This document shows positions 49,767 through 63,148 of a stretch of DNA of 64,000 bases, piece by piece. The first letter of the stretch is position 1. Every line of letters starts with the position of its first letter. The position numbers and the translations under genes are program-made. The notes under the pieces are model-generated. The model made no database searches, was not told the DNA's origin, and saw only the letters and a list, made by a program, of their open reading frames with translations. Origin of the DNA: Serinus canaria (Eukaryota; Chordata; Aves; Passeriformes; Fringillidae); NCBI RefSeq assembly GCF_022539315.1, contig NC_066323.1, forward strand, positions 18,217,719 to 18,281,718. The letters run 5' to 3'.

Positions 49767-52700
49767 GGTCTGAATATTTGCTTACAGTGGGGTTTGCTTC
49801 CACAGCTGTTCTGCATTTGGTTTCTGTAGTGGTAAGGAATGTGGTGTGCTGCAATCAAAGCTGAGTCTAACAGTCTATTGTAGAAATAGGATTGTAAGGA
49901 AAAATTCAAGCAGTTACTTTATTACAGCAGAGATATGTGGGTTGATGGTCTTGGTAGAATTCAGTTCAGTCTCATGGTACAAGAAGAAATTTCATTACAT
50001 GTAATAATTAGCTTTTGAAATAAAAAGGATTATCTTTCATTTTAATCACCCTGCCTTAATAGCAGGGAAGAAAAGCCATTTTATTAGAGTGCCAACTCTG
50101 TTCTCTGTGTTTTCTAAAATGACATTTTAATTGAATTTTATATTTATGGGACTGATACTTAAAACTTGTCATTCTTGTGGATTCTTACCTGTTCCCCCTG
50201 TATATTAACCAGCTGTATTTTTAAAGACTGTATGCTTCTGTCCTGCTCTCTTGCCAAAAAAATTTCCACAAACAGTTCCTTGTGAAGAGAATTATTACTT
50301 ACATTGGTCATTTTTAACATGGAACTCTTTAATACTCAGCCACATTTCTCTTGTTAACACAAAGCATTGTATATATATGCTTCATATCCAGTATGTGAAT
50401 AGCTTGTAAGTAAATTACAAAAGTAGGCTTAAATTCATTAGTACTTAGCAAAACTAATGGATTGTGATCAGTGTAATGGCTGATGATAGATTGTGCTGTG
50501 CCAGCAGGGAACTGGCTCCCAGAAGAAGTTACACCAGCTCAGGAATGACTAGAGACTGGCTGGTGAACATGTTCTTCTCCAGATGCTTTTTTAATTCCTT
50601 CAATTAACTTGATTAAGCAGCTTAGCTTAAGTAAGCAGAATTTGTGACTTGGAAGTTCTCCCATGTAGTATTTTCCTGCTGCCTTAGGAATTAATTCCTT
50701 TAGTGCTGTGTCTGTGTAAGGTAGGCAGCTGTGGTCGCTGCTGTCTCACAGACACAGGATGGTGTGTGCTTAGTATGAGGGGCACACACAGGGGTGGTGT
50801 TTCCCCTCTCTGCACTTGGTTCTTGGCAGAAGTCATAAATCACAGTGCTTTCTGCACAGTGCAATTGAATGGAGCCTGACTACCTTATTTTTTTATTGGT
50901 GCTGGAAGTTCCCTCCTGCTTAGATCACTCTGAATCCTCCATCAGGAGAGAGTGGAACAGTCTCTTCTCTGTGCCCTGTGGTTCCCAAGCAAGGGAATTG
51001 TATTTCCTAATTGTACCACCAGTGTCCCTCCTAGGTAACCCAGTGCATTCTCTTTTCTTCCCAATGATTTATCTTCACAGCATGTGTCATTAGGGAATAG
51101 GGAAAAGGCTGTTAAACAGGGAGTCAGATGGTAGCAGAGAGTTCTTGTCCATCTGTCTGCTTTCCTTGCAGACATCCCCTCCCTTTCCAGCAAGGATGGT
51201 GGTTATGATACAGTATCCTACATTTTTCAGAGCACAGAAAAGTGGCGTCAGCTGGAACCAATTTCTATCCTACAGATCCTCGTGGTACTGGGGGAACCCA
51301 CCCACCCACCACTAACTACTGCAGCACCAGCAGTACTGACTGCTCAGTATTGTGGCAGCCTGGAGCTCTGCGAGGCTCAGCTCTTGTGTTTACAGCTACT
51401 GGCTCAACAAATTATTTTCCAAATTGTAAATCATTCCTTCTGGTCCCGGCCTGCAGTTTTTTTGTATAAATATAAGTTATTTCTGCAGTATCAGAAGTTG
51501 CAGCGTCTTACACAGATTGTCACTAAATCCATGCAGTAATTTCAGAAATTTAGATCTGTGTTTACAGGTGGGTTTTTTTTTTTTTCCTTAGGAGAATTTT
51601 AGAGAGGAGCTTGACACTACATAGACTTTTTCAGCTCCCCTTGATTATGCTGTGTTAATAAGATGATAATGTACTCTGATAATTGCTCATGAGTCTGCTA
51701 CCTAATGAAAGGTGAGGGTTGAGTGTGCTTCCATATGCTCATCTTTCTTGCAGTGCTAGGTGGGGAGGTGAATATCTGAAAAGGATGCTAAAAAATGGGT
51801 AAAATTTTAAGCCAAATGTGGCTTTCCAGTATTAAGGAAACTGACAATGGGATATAGAGGAAAAGGGAAGGGGAAGGGTTGAAAAGGAGAGGGAAACTAG
51901 AAAGACTGGGATTGTACAAAAAGCTGTTAGCCATAGATGTGATGAAGATTATATGTGGGGCAATAGAAAATACTTTTGTTTTCCATTTCTTCCTTCACTG
52001 TGGAGAAAGTCTTCTGTTCATGAGAGTGATTCTTCAGGTGGTTAGAAGTGTTAATAGACTTCTGAGTTTTAAAGCTCCATTAAACTTTCATACTGTGTAA
52101 ATTATTTTCTTCAAACTTGCCTCTATTTTTGATCTCTTGACTGTGAATTGTGACAGGAGTTCATGCTACATATGAAAATGCACAACTCCTCTGGATCCCA
52201 TGATTCTTGTAGCAATTTCTGTGTCCACACAGCACTTCAGGGAACAGTTTATCTGTTCAAAGAATGGCTGGAATTTAAACCCCCTCAGATTTCCAGTATC
52301 CTTAGATATTTTTTTCCTTAACCTCTTGGCCAAAAAACTTGCTTTCCTCCTCTGAAACTATTTGTAGTGTTTGTGCAGTATCCCACATGGTTTTATATTC
52401 AACAGTGGTGTGGTTTGTACACGTCTTGCAAGTCTTTTGCAGCAGTAAATGATTGTTTGAGAAATGCAAGCTTGCATTTAGGCTCAAGTGAACATCTTGG
52501 TTAGTTCAAATGATTCTGGAAGGATCTTTGTATAAATCTACTTCATTTTATGCTACTTGTGCTAATCTTGAGGATGTGGTAAACAAAAACAAGTTTAGCT
52601 CTGATAAAGTAGACATAAAGAATAATTTTATCAGTATTTGTTCAGGAATGCAGGCAGTACTCTGAGTGTGCTACAGTTTTTATAACTCAGTGGGAAGATG

Positions 52701-53785
52701 ACTTATTTTCCTGGAGGTAGTCCTTTACTTTTAAAGATATTTCTAAATATTACTTTTATTCTTTATCATGCTGGAAATCAACATGATCTGTATATCCCAA
52801 TACAATCTAGGGTTTTGTTTTTCCAGAATTAAAAACTCAGAGCACTTTGCTTTCAGTGTATTCCACCTGTTGCTGAAGCTTAACTTGTAATTACTGATGT
52901 GCTTTCTCTTTGCCTAAAGTACTGCTGATCCAAATTTAGACTGAACACATTTTTCTCCAGGGCAGAGCAGGTCCCTTCCTGAGTTATTGGAGAATCAGAG
53001 TCTGGCAGATTTAGATCACGTCTGGAAGATTTTCTGCAATCATATCAAATATGGAGGGGTTGTACAGAGATTAATTGGAATATGCTATATTTTTATTTTT
53101 AATATAGCTTTTGCAAGGCTTCCAACACACAATGTTACTTATTTTATTTCAGCAGCTGTACACCTAAAGTACTAGTATATTTTTATTCACATCACAACTT
53201 ACATTCTGGTGCAGTATCCTTCCAAATAACTTTTCAATGTTTTTTTTCTCCCTTTTCATCCAACACATTAAAGAAGAAAATCTAGTTAGTAATTAATTGT
53301 TACAAATAAAATACTGCTCAAATGAAAATTCCCTTCAGAAAACCGCTTAGTAGAGGAAACTAGAGTTTTTGAGAGTTATTTTGAGAAATACAGGCCTTGT
53401 GTTTGAGCTTATAGATCACAGTTTGTGTTGAGAGTTGCCCTGTAAGCAGGCACAAAGCTGATTTATTTTTATCCATACCTCTATTAGGAAGTATAGTGTG
53501 GGCTTTTTAAAGTTCTTTCCTGTGGTCAGAAATACTTGGAATTGTTGGCACTTGCAGCATGAATTTCTTTGAGAGTGTACATTGTGAGGTCAGTAATAGA
53601 GAGATGTAAATGCTACTCCAAGTAGCAACTTCTTCTACCTTGGCTTTTCTTAGTTGGAGGCCCTCTCTGATTTTAACACTGCCAAGTCTGATATGGTTTT
53701 TCTCCATAGAACAGTATTGATTTGAAAAGGCAGCCTTTCTGCTTAATCTGGCTCTAGGACAATGAAAGAGCCAGAAAGAAAATCA

Positions 53786-54125
53786 CATTCCACACAGCCA
53801 GCAGGGCTTCACTGAGGGCAAATTTAGTGGCCTTCTATGGTGAGATTATGGCATTGGTGGATCAGGGAAAAGCAATGGATATAATCTACCTGGATTTATG
53901 CAAAGCATCTAACACTGTCCCACAGGACATCTTTGTTTCTAAACTGGAGAGACATGGATTTGATGAAAGAATCACTTGGGGGATAAGGAGCTGGCCAGAA
54001 CAGGGGGCCCAGAGATTTTTATGGATGCCCCATCCCAGGAAGTGTTCAAGGCCAGGTTGGATGGGGCTTTGAACAACCTGGTCTAAGGACAGGTGTCCCT
54101 AACCATGGCAGAGAGGTTGGAACTA
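53786..54125 (+). mobile_element. CR1 LINE fragment, 5' part of an interrupted copy
   Basis: One frame (53827-54072) gives a decayed reverse-transcriptase stretch, with VDQGKAMDIIYLDLCKASNTVP matching the conserved CR1 region around YLDFSKAFDTVPH (D, C and SN replace conserved residues). After the CCCAGAGA near 54013 the sequence jumps to the CR1 3' end (wording around GGATGCCCCATCCCAGGAAG, then the GGTTGGATGGGGCTTTGA segment), so an internal deletion has removed the rest of the RT and downstream sequence. It stops abruptly at GGTTGGAACTA and resumes at about 54380. The 5' boundary is approximate. Confidence 0.88.
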
Positions 54126-54379
54126 AAAATCACAGAATATCCTCAGTTGGGGGGGACCCAACAGGATCATTAAGCCAACTCCTGGCCCTGCACAGGACAC
54201 TCCAAGAGTCATACCATGTGTCTGAGAGCATTGACCGAACACTTCTTGAACAGGCTTGGTGCTGTCACCTTCCCTGAGGAGCCTGTTCAGTGCCCAAACA
54301 CCCTCTGGGTGAAAAAGGTTTTCCTGATATCCAAACTGAACCTCCCCTTACTCAGCTTTGTGCTATTAACCCAAGTCCT
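54126..54379 (-). mobile_element. CR1 LINE 3' fragment inserted into an older CR1
   Basis: On the + strand it begins with the reverse complement of the CR1 terminal repeat (ATCACAGAAT) and continues through ATCATTAAGCCAACTCCTGG, CACCCTCTGGGTGAAAAAGG and the section around CCAAACTGAACCTCCCCTTA, all in minus orientation. It is a different subfamily from its host. It splits the host copy exactly between its GGAACTA and ATGATCTTTAA segments. CTAA occurs at both junctions and could be a short target-site duplication. About 250 bases, severely 5'-truncated as is usual for CR1. Confidence 0.85.
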
Positions 54380-54426
54380 AATGATCTTTAAAGTCCCTTC
54401 CAAACCAAACCATTCTGTGATTCACC
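54380..54426 (+). mobile_element. CR1 LINE, 3' terminal piece of the interrupted copy
   Basis: The segment ATGATCTTTAAAGTCCCTTC, then CCAAACCATTCTGTGATTC, is the terminal CR1 sequence with its short ATTCTRTGATT-type end repeat. It completes the + strand element that ends at about 54125. Confidence 0.88.
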
Positions 54427-57400
54427 ACTGAGACCCATTCTGGGTTCTCACCAAGGTGTCCTTTGTGTCTGCAGGAGTCAGATTTTTGACATGGGGACAT
54501 AACTGTCTGTGAATCTTTAACTCCTTAAAGCCCTGTGCCTTTTCCCTGCCTCTCCTGCATTGCCAAGTGCCCTGTTTCCTAAAAATAAATAAAAGCAGAC
54601 ACAAAAATATTACTTGGTAAAATGAAAAAGCTTTTATAAGCATGAGGAAAATCAATTTTGTTGCTTAGAGCTTAGGCAGTTTGTTTCTATGATATTACTT
54701 TATCCTTTATCTCCACTTGTCTGTGCAATTGTTCTCTGCTGACAGATGGGCTTTAGTAGTGGCTGGTGTTTGAAACAGATGAAATTCATTGCGGTTGCTT
54801 AAATAATGTTGGGGTTTTGCAAAAACATTTATTTGTTCAACAGGAAGTTGTTTTGTTGTTTTGTCTTTTTGTCAGCACTCCAAAGAAACTTGATTCGTTG
54901 CCTCACCTGGGAAATACAGATTATGTGCAATCCGATTTTGTCATGATGTTTCCTTAACATATGTGAAGTGTATTTACTTAATTTCTGTTGTTTAGAAGAA
55001 GGAACTAAGGGACTGATGAAGCATTGCTTCCTGGTTTTGTGTCTTGTGGCTGACTTGACATGAAATCTTCAGGACACTTTGCCTGCAGTTACAGCTTTGA
55101 TGTGAGCTCCTTCTCATCTGGGTTTCTTGGCAAGATGTGGCCTGGCAGCCCAGCCTGGTGTTCCATGTGCTCACTTCCAGGATGTCTGTCCTGTCCTGCA
55201 GGAACAGTTATTCCTGAGCCTGCTGCTGCCCTGTCAGAGTTGGCTGAGAGAGGCTATTGACTGAAGTAGCTGAGGGGGAAGGACTGGGAGGGATGCAGAT
55301 GGTGTGATTGTGTAAGTCTATTTTCCTATTAAACGAAAGAATATGCTTTTGTTCAGCATCAAACTTGTTCTCATGCATTCATCTCCTGCATGTTTGTGCA
55401 AGAACAATGGCTGGGTTCCCTCCAGCCTTGCCCTCCCGCTCTCACTCTGCAGCCCTGACTGGGGGAATGGGCCTGACCCCATCTGCAATTGTGTCCACCC
55501 GTGGTTTGTCCAAGACAGCCTTTTTGGGGCATCTCTTCTACATCAGTCTGTGCAGTTTACAAGGGGAAGAATATCTTCAGCTCTTGTCTGCTGTGTTTGG
55601 CCAGAGGCATGGTCTCTTTGTGTCACTGGACTTCTGCAGCACTGCTGGAAGTATGAATGATATCCAGGTGACATCAGGAACTGCTTCTGATGGGCTACTT
55701 CAGCTGAGCACATCTCACAGGTGCTGTCTGTAACTGCTTCAGTCCAAATGGGAATTACATAAAGTAAGACTTGGATGCAAAAGAAGATGACAGAAGTATC
55801 TTGGCCATTCCAGAAGCATTGCAACTTTTAAGCTGGTGGTGAATGTCTTTTTATAAAAGATACTGAGACACAGCCCTAGAATTATCCACTGCAAAGTGTA
55901 CAGACAGGCACTGTGAGAGTGAAGCCATTTCTTGTGGAGTCTGGCAAATCTGCAGTAGACTTGTGATGTTGACCCCCACAGAACTGCTACTAGTGAGTGT
56001 TCCTCCTTAGCCCCATCCTTACCATGGTACTGGTAAAAACCAGCTGCAGGCCAAGGTTCCCTTATGATTTACAAAGCCTTGCCAAGCTTGGAAAACATTG
56101 ACACAAGACTGAAGCTTGAGCTGAAGGGCCACATTTTCACTGCAGTGTGATGTTACAGTTTCTGCAGTTGCAGTAAGGTTCTGGTGAACCATTCTGTCAA
56201 GGCAGAGGAGCTCTCATCTGTCTGCCTGTCACTTCCTACCATCTGCAGGCCTTCCCTCAGTCTGCTCAGGGATCATCTCTGGCACGTTCCCTGGGATTTG
56301 CAACTGGCTAGACTGAGGAATGATGCTTTCCAGGAGTATTTCTCTCGTTTATGGCTTTTTAACTTATTTCATTTTAAAGGCCAACTGGCTCCACTGTGCA
56401 TTACAGCAAAAGGAACTGCAGTAAAAGAAAGGCAGTGGAAATGTATTCAGCCACATTTTGAGGCTGTCACTTAATGGATGTTCTGATTTTGAAACTGAAG
56501 CTGTATGGCTATTGATCCTCTACAAAGCTGTAGAGGTAATATGTAAAATGAATTGTCTAAAAAGAAAAGGGTTAGGCTGATGAAATGTTGTAATGACCGG
56601 TGAGAAATTGCAATATCAAAATTTAATTATTCCTTGGGTTTTAAATCTCGTGTGTGTGACAACTATTGGTATTACTTACTTGGTGAAGCATGTTGAGTAG
56701 AAATATAAAATGGCAAAGGATCCTGTAAAATGTAAAGTGGAGCTGAAAGCGTAGTTTTCAATTTAGTGTAAAGCATTTTTCGTGTGTTAATATGCTCTTT
56801 TGATACAACCCTGACACTTGAATATTAAAAATGGTCACATCAGCTGTTTGGGAAAAACAGGAAGGTATTTGCAGTGACAGAAGGGTGGAAGATGAATGAT
56901 TTTCAAGAGAGAGGAAGATGTAGGCAGAAGCTCATGCCTGTGCTGAATTCAGACATGAAGTTTAGCTGTGCCCCTTAGGGCAGCTTGAAGTGACTGTGGA
57001 AATTTGCTCCATGGTTTGGACTGCTGCCTACAGGAATGGTTCTGCCTTTGAGATTTGAATTTTTTTTCTCTCTCTTTCCTTTTGCCAGAGCAAGTATTTA
57101 CATAACTGTCTGGTATTCTAGATCAGAGAGCTTATTCACCTGAAAGTAACCTGGCAAAATAAAACACTACATTTTACGCACTTTAGTTTTCTGAGGCAGT
57201 CCCATTTCAAGGCCATTTGAATGCAGGTGGCTGAAGACAAAAGGGAGGAATGACTAGGAAGGGGTGGTAGAAAGGATGTAGCAGCTTGAACATCTGTACC
57301 CTTATGGTATTTGTGGTATCGCATGGGTATTCCTGTTATATACCCTGGAAAGAAAAGTGCTGTTTCCTTTCAGGAACTTAAGAACTGAAATAGCTCTAGT

Positions 57401-60400
57401 TTTAAAAGTACTTGCATAGTAAAAAAAGTAGTTTTTGTTGCATTGTGTTACTATATTTGTTTTTCAAATTGTATTGCTATATTCTGAGAAGTGATTACAC
57501 AGAAAAACTGTTTACAGACTTGAAGTATTTTCAGTTCATGTTTCTTCAGAATAGAAATGTCTTCATCTAAAACCAACTTTCAGCATGAAAAGGGAGAATT
57601 ACAGAAACACATGCAGAGAGAGGAAGGCATAAAACCAACCCAAAACCTCAAGTCAGCTCTGTTCCAAAATACAGTAGATGGAAGTATTTAAAAATATACA
57701 TTCCACTGTATTCATTGCTATTCAGGATTCTTTCTGCATTCTTCATCATATGACTAAACTGCTTCTAAGTCAGATGGTACAGATGGTATGGTATTTCAGA
57801 TTATTCTAATTCCAAGCAGCTAAATGCACAGTCCTTTTTAATAACAAGCTTATCCCGATTTTTGAAACAATGACATTTTTGTAACATTACAAAGCAAGTT
57901 ACTCTTTACGGAGGAATGTCCTTGGGATTTTCAGGATTTGCATTCCTTTCAGGAATCGAATAAGTCATGATTTACTGCTGCATTGTTCATCCCACATATT
58001 AAATGTCACTTGCTAAGTGTGCATGCAGCATCAAATTTTCTCTGTAGCACAGGATAGCTTGGAATAGCCCAGCATTTTTGTCTGGTTGCATTGTTATTGC
58101 ATATTCCCAGTTTGACCAAGGAAGCCAGCACTGTTGATTTATTGCCCATTCTGAACAATGTTGGATACCAGGATCTATAGTTGAATCCAGGCTACCCAGT
58201 CTCTTTAAGTGCCAGAAATGTGCTTAATTCATTGTCACCCTCAAACAGTGTTGTCATGGTTATGTAGCTGTTTGCACACTGCGAGCAAAGCTGATAGACA
58301 CCGGGCCTTGTGCCTTCACATTGTCTGGCTGGGGGTAAAAGTCCTTGTCCTTGAACATATATAAACCCCTTTCATTGATCTGCCCAGCATAGCACATCGT
58401 GTGTTTTCTTCTTTCTGTTCCTTCTGTAGGGACTTTGGGATTGGTGTTACATTCAGAGTGTTCATACACTGTGTCTGTTCTGTTCAGGCATCTGGGGAAG
58501 GAGCAGTTCTGGTGCCCACAGAGGAGTGGCCTTGGTTCAGTGCTGCCTCTTTTGGCATTCAGGAGTTCTTGCTGGCCGGTGACAAAGCCCACGTTGGCAG
58601 GGGAGGTGGCACTGAGGTCTGGCTGCAGGAGGAAAAAAATGAATGAGGGCCAATGGCAGAGTGAGAAGTGCTCTGTAGACATTGGCAATGCTGTTGGATA
58701 GAGGCATCTCCTTACCTGCTTTTTCTGATGGGCACTTTGACTAGTCAGTGTCATTAGCAGGGACTCACCTGCTGCTCACTCTTTGGGTAAGTGTTATTTT
58801 AGGAGGATTAACCTGAGTCCTAGTGTGGTCCTAATGTAGTTTTGAATTGTATTTCTGTCCTGTCATTTCTTATGCATTTTTGTCAAGCTTCCTGCATGTC
58901 TAGTTTGTGATCCAGAGGGAAACAGAACTATGAATGCTGAAAGCTGACTTTGCTGAAAGCATGTTTCGTTTATCAGTTATGTTCTACTGATGCCAGCATA
59001 CCAAGCTTAAGAAATGCACCCTATTTAATTACAGCAAAGTGATGTCCCATCAAGGCTTTATGCAGTAAGTGTAATTTGTGGTTTTATTGTGAATGATTTC
59101 CCTAAATATTTTAGCAGTCTGAATGAAGATACTGCTAAGTGACATTGATAGGCTTTTCCTGTTTGGAGTTGTATTGTTCCTGTACAGTGCATTTACTCTA
59201 ATCATTGTAGCCTGACAAAGCTCAGCATGAGTGGAAAACTGTGGGACAGAAATTATTTAGGCTGCAAAAAACAGCAGTCTTCTCACACTGGGATAAGTGG
59301 TGAATTTAGTGTTAGTCACTAAACCAGTGTAATGGAGAGGTCATATATTAAGGCAGTTTGAAATAGTTTGTTTTTTAACTCCTGTAGTGGTTTGAAATTA
59401 TGGGAAGAGCAGAGATTTGGGAAAACCTTCAAAGCAAAGCTATACAGTGAAAATTTATGTTCTTTCTATTTCTGAATATTTATGTATCTGGTGAGAAGAT
59501 TTAGGCAAGGAAATCTAAGTTTCTCTACTTAGGTGTAAGATTGCAAAAAGAGCAGTTGAATGACACTGTGCTTTGACAAGTTTCTGACTCAGGCGATGGT
59601 AAGAAGGTTTTACAACCAAATATTTCTGTAAGTGGGTTGAACGCTAGTAAGTCTGACATGAATAATCTGTTGTCCCTAACCCACAGCTTTTGGTAATGCT
59701 GTGTAGTGTATTGATCCCATGCTGCAGACAGGAAGCAGGTCTGGGGTACCTTTGCCAGATGAATTGTTTGTCATTCCCCTTGCCTCCATGGGAGTGTGCA
59801 TGGCTTTCCCCCAGCTGCTGGTGTGAGGAGAAGCTGCCTGCAGATCTCCATGGTAGTGGGGCAAGAGCGACTTTCCTGAGCACCACTTGTGTGCTGCAGG
59901 TGTGTGACCTGTGGAAGTAGGGAGGATTTTGTTGGTGAAGACAGGCTGAGCCTTGGTGAGCTGGGTCCCTCCAGCAGCAGCTGCTGATAGCGGAGGGCAC
60001 AGCGGTGCTTCCCTGCTGTGCTGTGCCTCAGCTGGGTCTCTGCCATCTGCTTGGTGAAAAAGGACAGGACACAGGCAAGGCCATGGATGATCTGGCTTTT
60101 GAGACACGTGGCTCCTGCAAGCACCCAAGGGGACTGTTGTGAGCTGCCAGGAGGACTTTATGGATGAGTTGCTCCCCGTGGAGCTCTCATTGCTGCTGCC
60201 TGGGTTGGGAGGCAAGACTGCTTCTCACATAAAGTCTTCATGTCAGCTACTACTCAGCTCCAGCAACCAGAGCTGCCTAACTAAGATTTTTCCACTGTTG
60301 TTCCATATTATGTCCGTGCAAAGCTATTTGGCAAAATATTTAATTATCTAATTAATTTTTGTGGTAACATTCATGTGTGAGGAAAGACTTAATATTGTAA

Positions 60401-62961
60401 GATACAGTTTCAAATTAAAGTACTTACTGAGGGCATCCCAGAGTGCAGGCACAGTTGTGTATATATCAAGGTACTCATAATGATGCATTTTACTCCTCTG
60501 AATTACTGTTCTATCTATTAGCAGCCTATTTATGTTACAGTTTGGGGCACATGAGGAAGAATGTCTGTGGCTTGCCAAGTGAGTCAATTCAGTGTTTATA
60601 ATTTCTTGGTGATTTGCCAGGCAAACATCTGTGCCAAGTTTAGTTTCTCATGTGATCAGGAAGTGATACAGCAGGATGCACTGAGGACTTCCCCGGCTGT
60701 CTCCCCTCAGCACCCTGACAGGAATGTAGCAATTGTCTTGTGCTTTAAAGTAGAAATTTTCAAAGGCATGTAGAGCTAAATCTCAAATAGATGTCACTGA
60801 CGTTCCCTTTGAAAGTCTGACGTTCTCCCTTTTCATTTCCTTTCAAGCTCAAATAATCACTTTATAAAAGGCATTACCCAATCCCTGAGCATGTATCCTC
60901 CTATGAAAGTTTGCTTACAACATTTACTCCTGTTGCTTCCCTGTGTGTTTATTAGTGTCACTATTTAATTTCTCCTGGGATTATAGGTGTGGAATGAAGT
61001 ACTGAACTTGCTTTGCTGGGCCAGATTGGCATCATAGCTTTGAAACAACCCATGAGTGCTTGTGCACTATTGGAAATGGGAAGCATCAGCTTAAATGTAA
61101 TTGCTGTTTAAAGTTTTGGATTCCTCTTACATGGTTTGGAAAGGAATAAGGGGGATCATTCAAGTTGACCTCACGTGGAGAGCTCCTGTGAATTGTGAGT
61201 CTTCATGCAAATGTGATATGAGGGGCTTTGATACTTACATATATTGTTTAATTTTCAGACATTAAAAGTAGCTGCAATGAGCTGGTTCTTTTACACTGAT
61301 GTGTGTGCATATGCTCTTGTGGGAACTAGCCACCAGAAAATATTTTCCTGTAATAACTTAACTGTGATGTTGTTTTGAAAAATCGCCTTTGTACTTCTTT
61401 TTTTCTGTTTTTTTAAAGAAGACTAGATGTGGTTTAATGTCTGTATTTCATACATGCAGAAAATACTTTACGTGTTATTTGCCATTGGAAATAATGAGAG
61501 GACTTCATTAACTTCTCAAACTTGGTTGAATGGTAAATTTTATAGGTTTTTTTTTTCTTAAAATTCTTTTTATTCCCTTTTTTTGTGCATACATGTTTCT
61601 TAGCTTCTTTCAGAAATTATCTTTGGAATGGGACTGTGTGTTTGGAGTAGAAGTTCTTTAAATGGAAGTACACAGGCTTGACTTACCAAGTGAAATATTG
61701 CAGGATGGTTTTTTGCAAGAATATTTCTGCCCATCTGCTGTTTGGTGTTTTATGACAAGCAACTGTCACTTGGGCTCTTCATCCTCTTGAGAGTGTGGAG
61801 ATTTTTTGCTTCTTGAAGCATGTCATCACTCTGTCAATAAATAAACAGAGTGAGTCTACTCTGCTATATTTGAGCATTCCTGGATTTGGCACTGATTTTG
61901 CTAGAGGACAGAAGTATGTCTGCTGCTGCAGAAACTCTGTTTGATCCCATGTCAATCATGTATTTGAGTTCATAGGACTTTGTCTTCATTTCTACTCCTC
62001 TAGTACTTTTAGAGGTTCTTGATTTATCTCTAAATTCCACCTGATCTCTGAAATGTGAACAAATCTAACTTATCCAGGCTGCAGAGGAGCTTTTCCTGGT
62101 GCTTTTTTCTGTGTTCATCTGTGGAAACAGAGAAATAAGACATTTCAAAATCATGTATTCCCCATAATGTGTCTTACTGTGTTCTGGGTCAGGTGAATAC
62201 TGACATACAGGAACTGTGGATTAGCCTGCTGTCCATTAGCATTAGGAGCATCCCCTGTTGCAGTAGCTGCCTGTTAGAAATGTCTGCCAAAGAACTGAAA
62301 CAGCCATTCTTCATTTGTCCTTCCATGGCTCCTTTTCCTACTGCCTTCCTTTTTTTTTTTATTTTAGCTCCTTTTTATTAAAAAAGCCAAAAAGAACCAA
62401 TAACAAAAAAACCTCAAATTCTTGATGAATTTTTGATGTTTTTCTCCTTTTATTTAATGTCAGGGTAAATTAAAAAGAAACATTTAAATTTTGCTGCCAT
62501 TTGCTGCTGGCTGCATTTGTTTTAATAAGGGCAGAGAAGCTGAAGTCTCTGTCACCAGGGTCCAGGACAGAGCATGTCTGGAAATAAAAGATTCTGACCT
62601 AGTGTGTGAGACTGAACCAAAAGCACAAGTGAAAGTGAAGCTACCACAGCACATCAAGTTTGTCAGTGTTGTTGGGGAACAGCATCTGCCTGCTTTGGGC
62701 CTGCTGTGAACTTGGCCAGACAAAATAGGTGGAAGGGCAGAAGGTGAGGAATGTCTGCATCCTATCATGAATTGGAGGAAATGACTGTCTGCGCACTGTG
62801 CGCTGGTGGGCTCCGCATCCTGCTGGCAGCCTGGCTAGCACTGCAGGACACTGCACGAGGAGGAGTGAGTTTAGCTCTGGTGTTTAAAATAGCTCCTAGG
62901 GATGAGAAGAAGCGCTTCAAAAGTATGCTGTGGGTTTCCTATTGGCTTTCTTAAACTAACT
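54427..62961 (+). other. SPSB4: SPSB4 intron 1, right part
   Basis: Mostly unique sequence. No exon, RNA gene or clear transposon was recognised. Two longer minus-strand frames, 58260-58754 (164 codons) and 59676-60215 (179 codons, with two other minus-strand frames open beside it), have no identifiable domain. The second lies in a moderately GC-rich stretch, which makes open frames more likely by chance. Short T and A runs occur at 61547-61557 and 62350-62361. Confidence 0.65.
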
Positions 62962-62984
62962 GGAAACTTTCTGCTTTCTTTCAG
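62962..62984 (+). other. SPSB4: Alternative SPSB4 splice acceptor
   Basis: A tract ending CTGCTTTCTTTCAG directly before GAGCAT has a clean polypyrimidine run. A possible branch-point adenosine lies in the CTTAAACTAAC stretch at 62950-62960. It competes with the acceptor at 63141 and would place 164 bases of extra leader before the start codon. This is inference from consensus only. Confidence 0.4.
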
Positions 62985-63141
62985 GAGCATTTTTTTACTC
63001 TGAAAACATTGCTGCTAAAAAACTCCAAACAGAAGGAGTAAATCCACTCAGCTTGTCAGGTCGCTGGCTCAGTGTAACGGTGCTTTCATGAGGTGACGTT
63101 GGGCCAAAGTCAACTTTTCTTTCTCCTTTGTAAACCTGCAG

Positions 63142-63148
63142 CCAAGCA
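63142..63148 (+). other. SPSB4: Short 5' UTR piece before the SPSB4 start, with splice acceptor
   Basis: A pyrimidine-rich run (63113-63130) followed by CTGCAG ending at 63141 forms a plausible acceptor seven bases before the ATG. A second, stronger-looking acceptor (CTTTCTTTCAG ending at 62984) would give a 164-base leader instead. If the longer leader is used it contains a three-codon frame, ATG AGG TGA, at 63087-63095. Which acceptor is used cannot be settled from sequence alone. Confidence 0.5.

Larger units (their letters stand above)
40998..53785 (+). other. SPSB4: SPSB4 intron 1, left part
   Basis: Apart from the low-complexity pieces listed separately (42545-42653, 43765-43786, 49747-49766), this is mostly unique sequence with no exon I can support. 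The first 1.5 kb keeps moderate CpG content next to the island. A 175-codon open frame at 41559-42086 (+) and a 153-codon frame at 44282-44743 (-) have no recognisable domain and are taken as chance. A G-run lies at 45112-45122. Confidence 0.7.

Noticed and set aside
53827..54072. 81-codon frame as a host gene
   Set aside because: It is the decayed reverse-transcriptase region of a CR1 element.
58260..58754. 164-codon minus-strand frame with cysteine and sequon motifs, considered as a receptor ectodomain pseudogene
   Set aside because: Cysteine spacing did not fit the receptor families I compared from memory, and no splice signals bound it.
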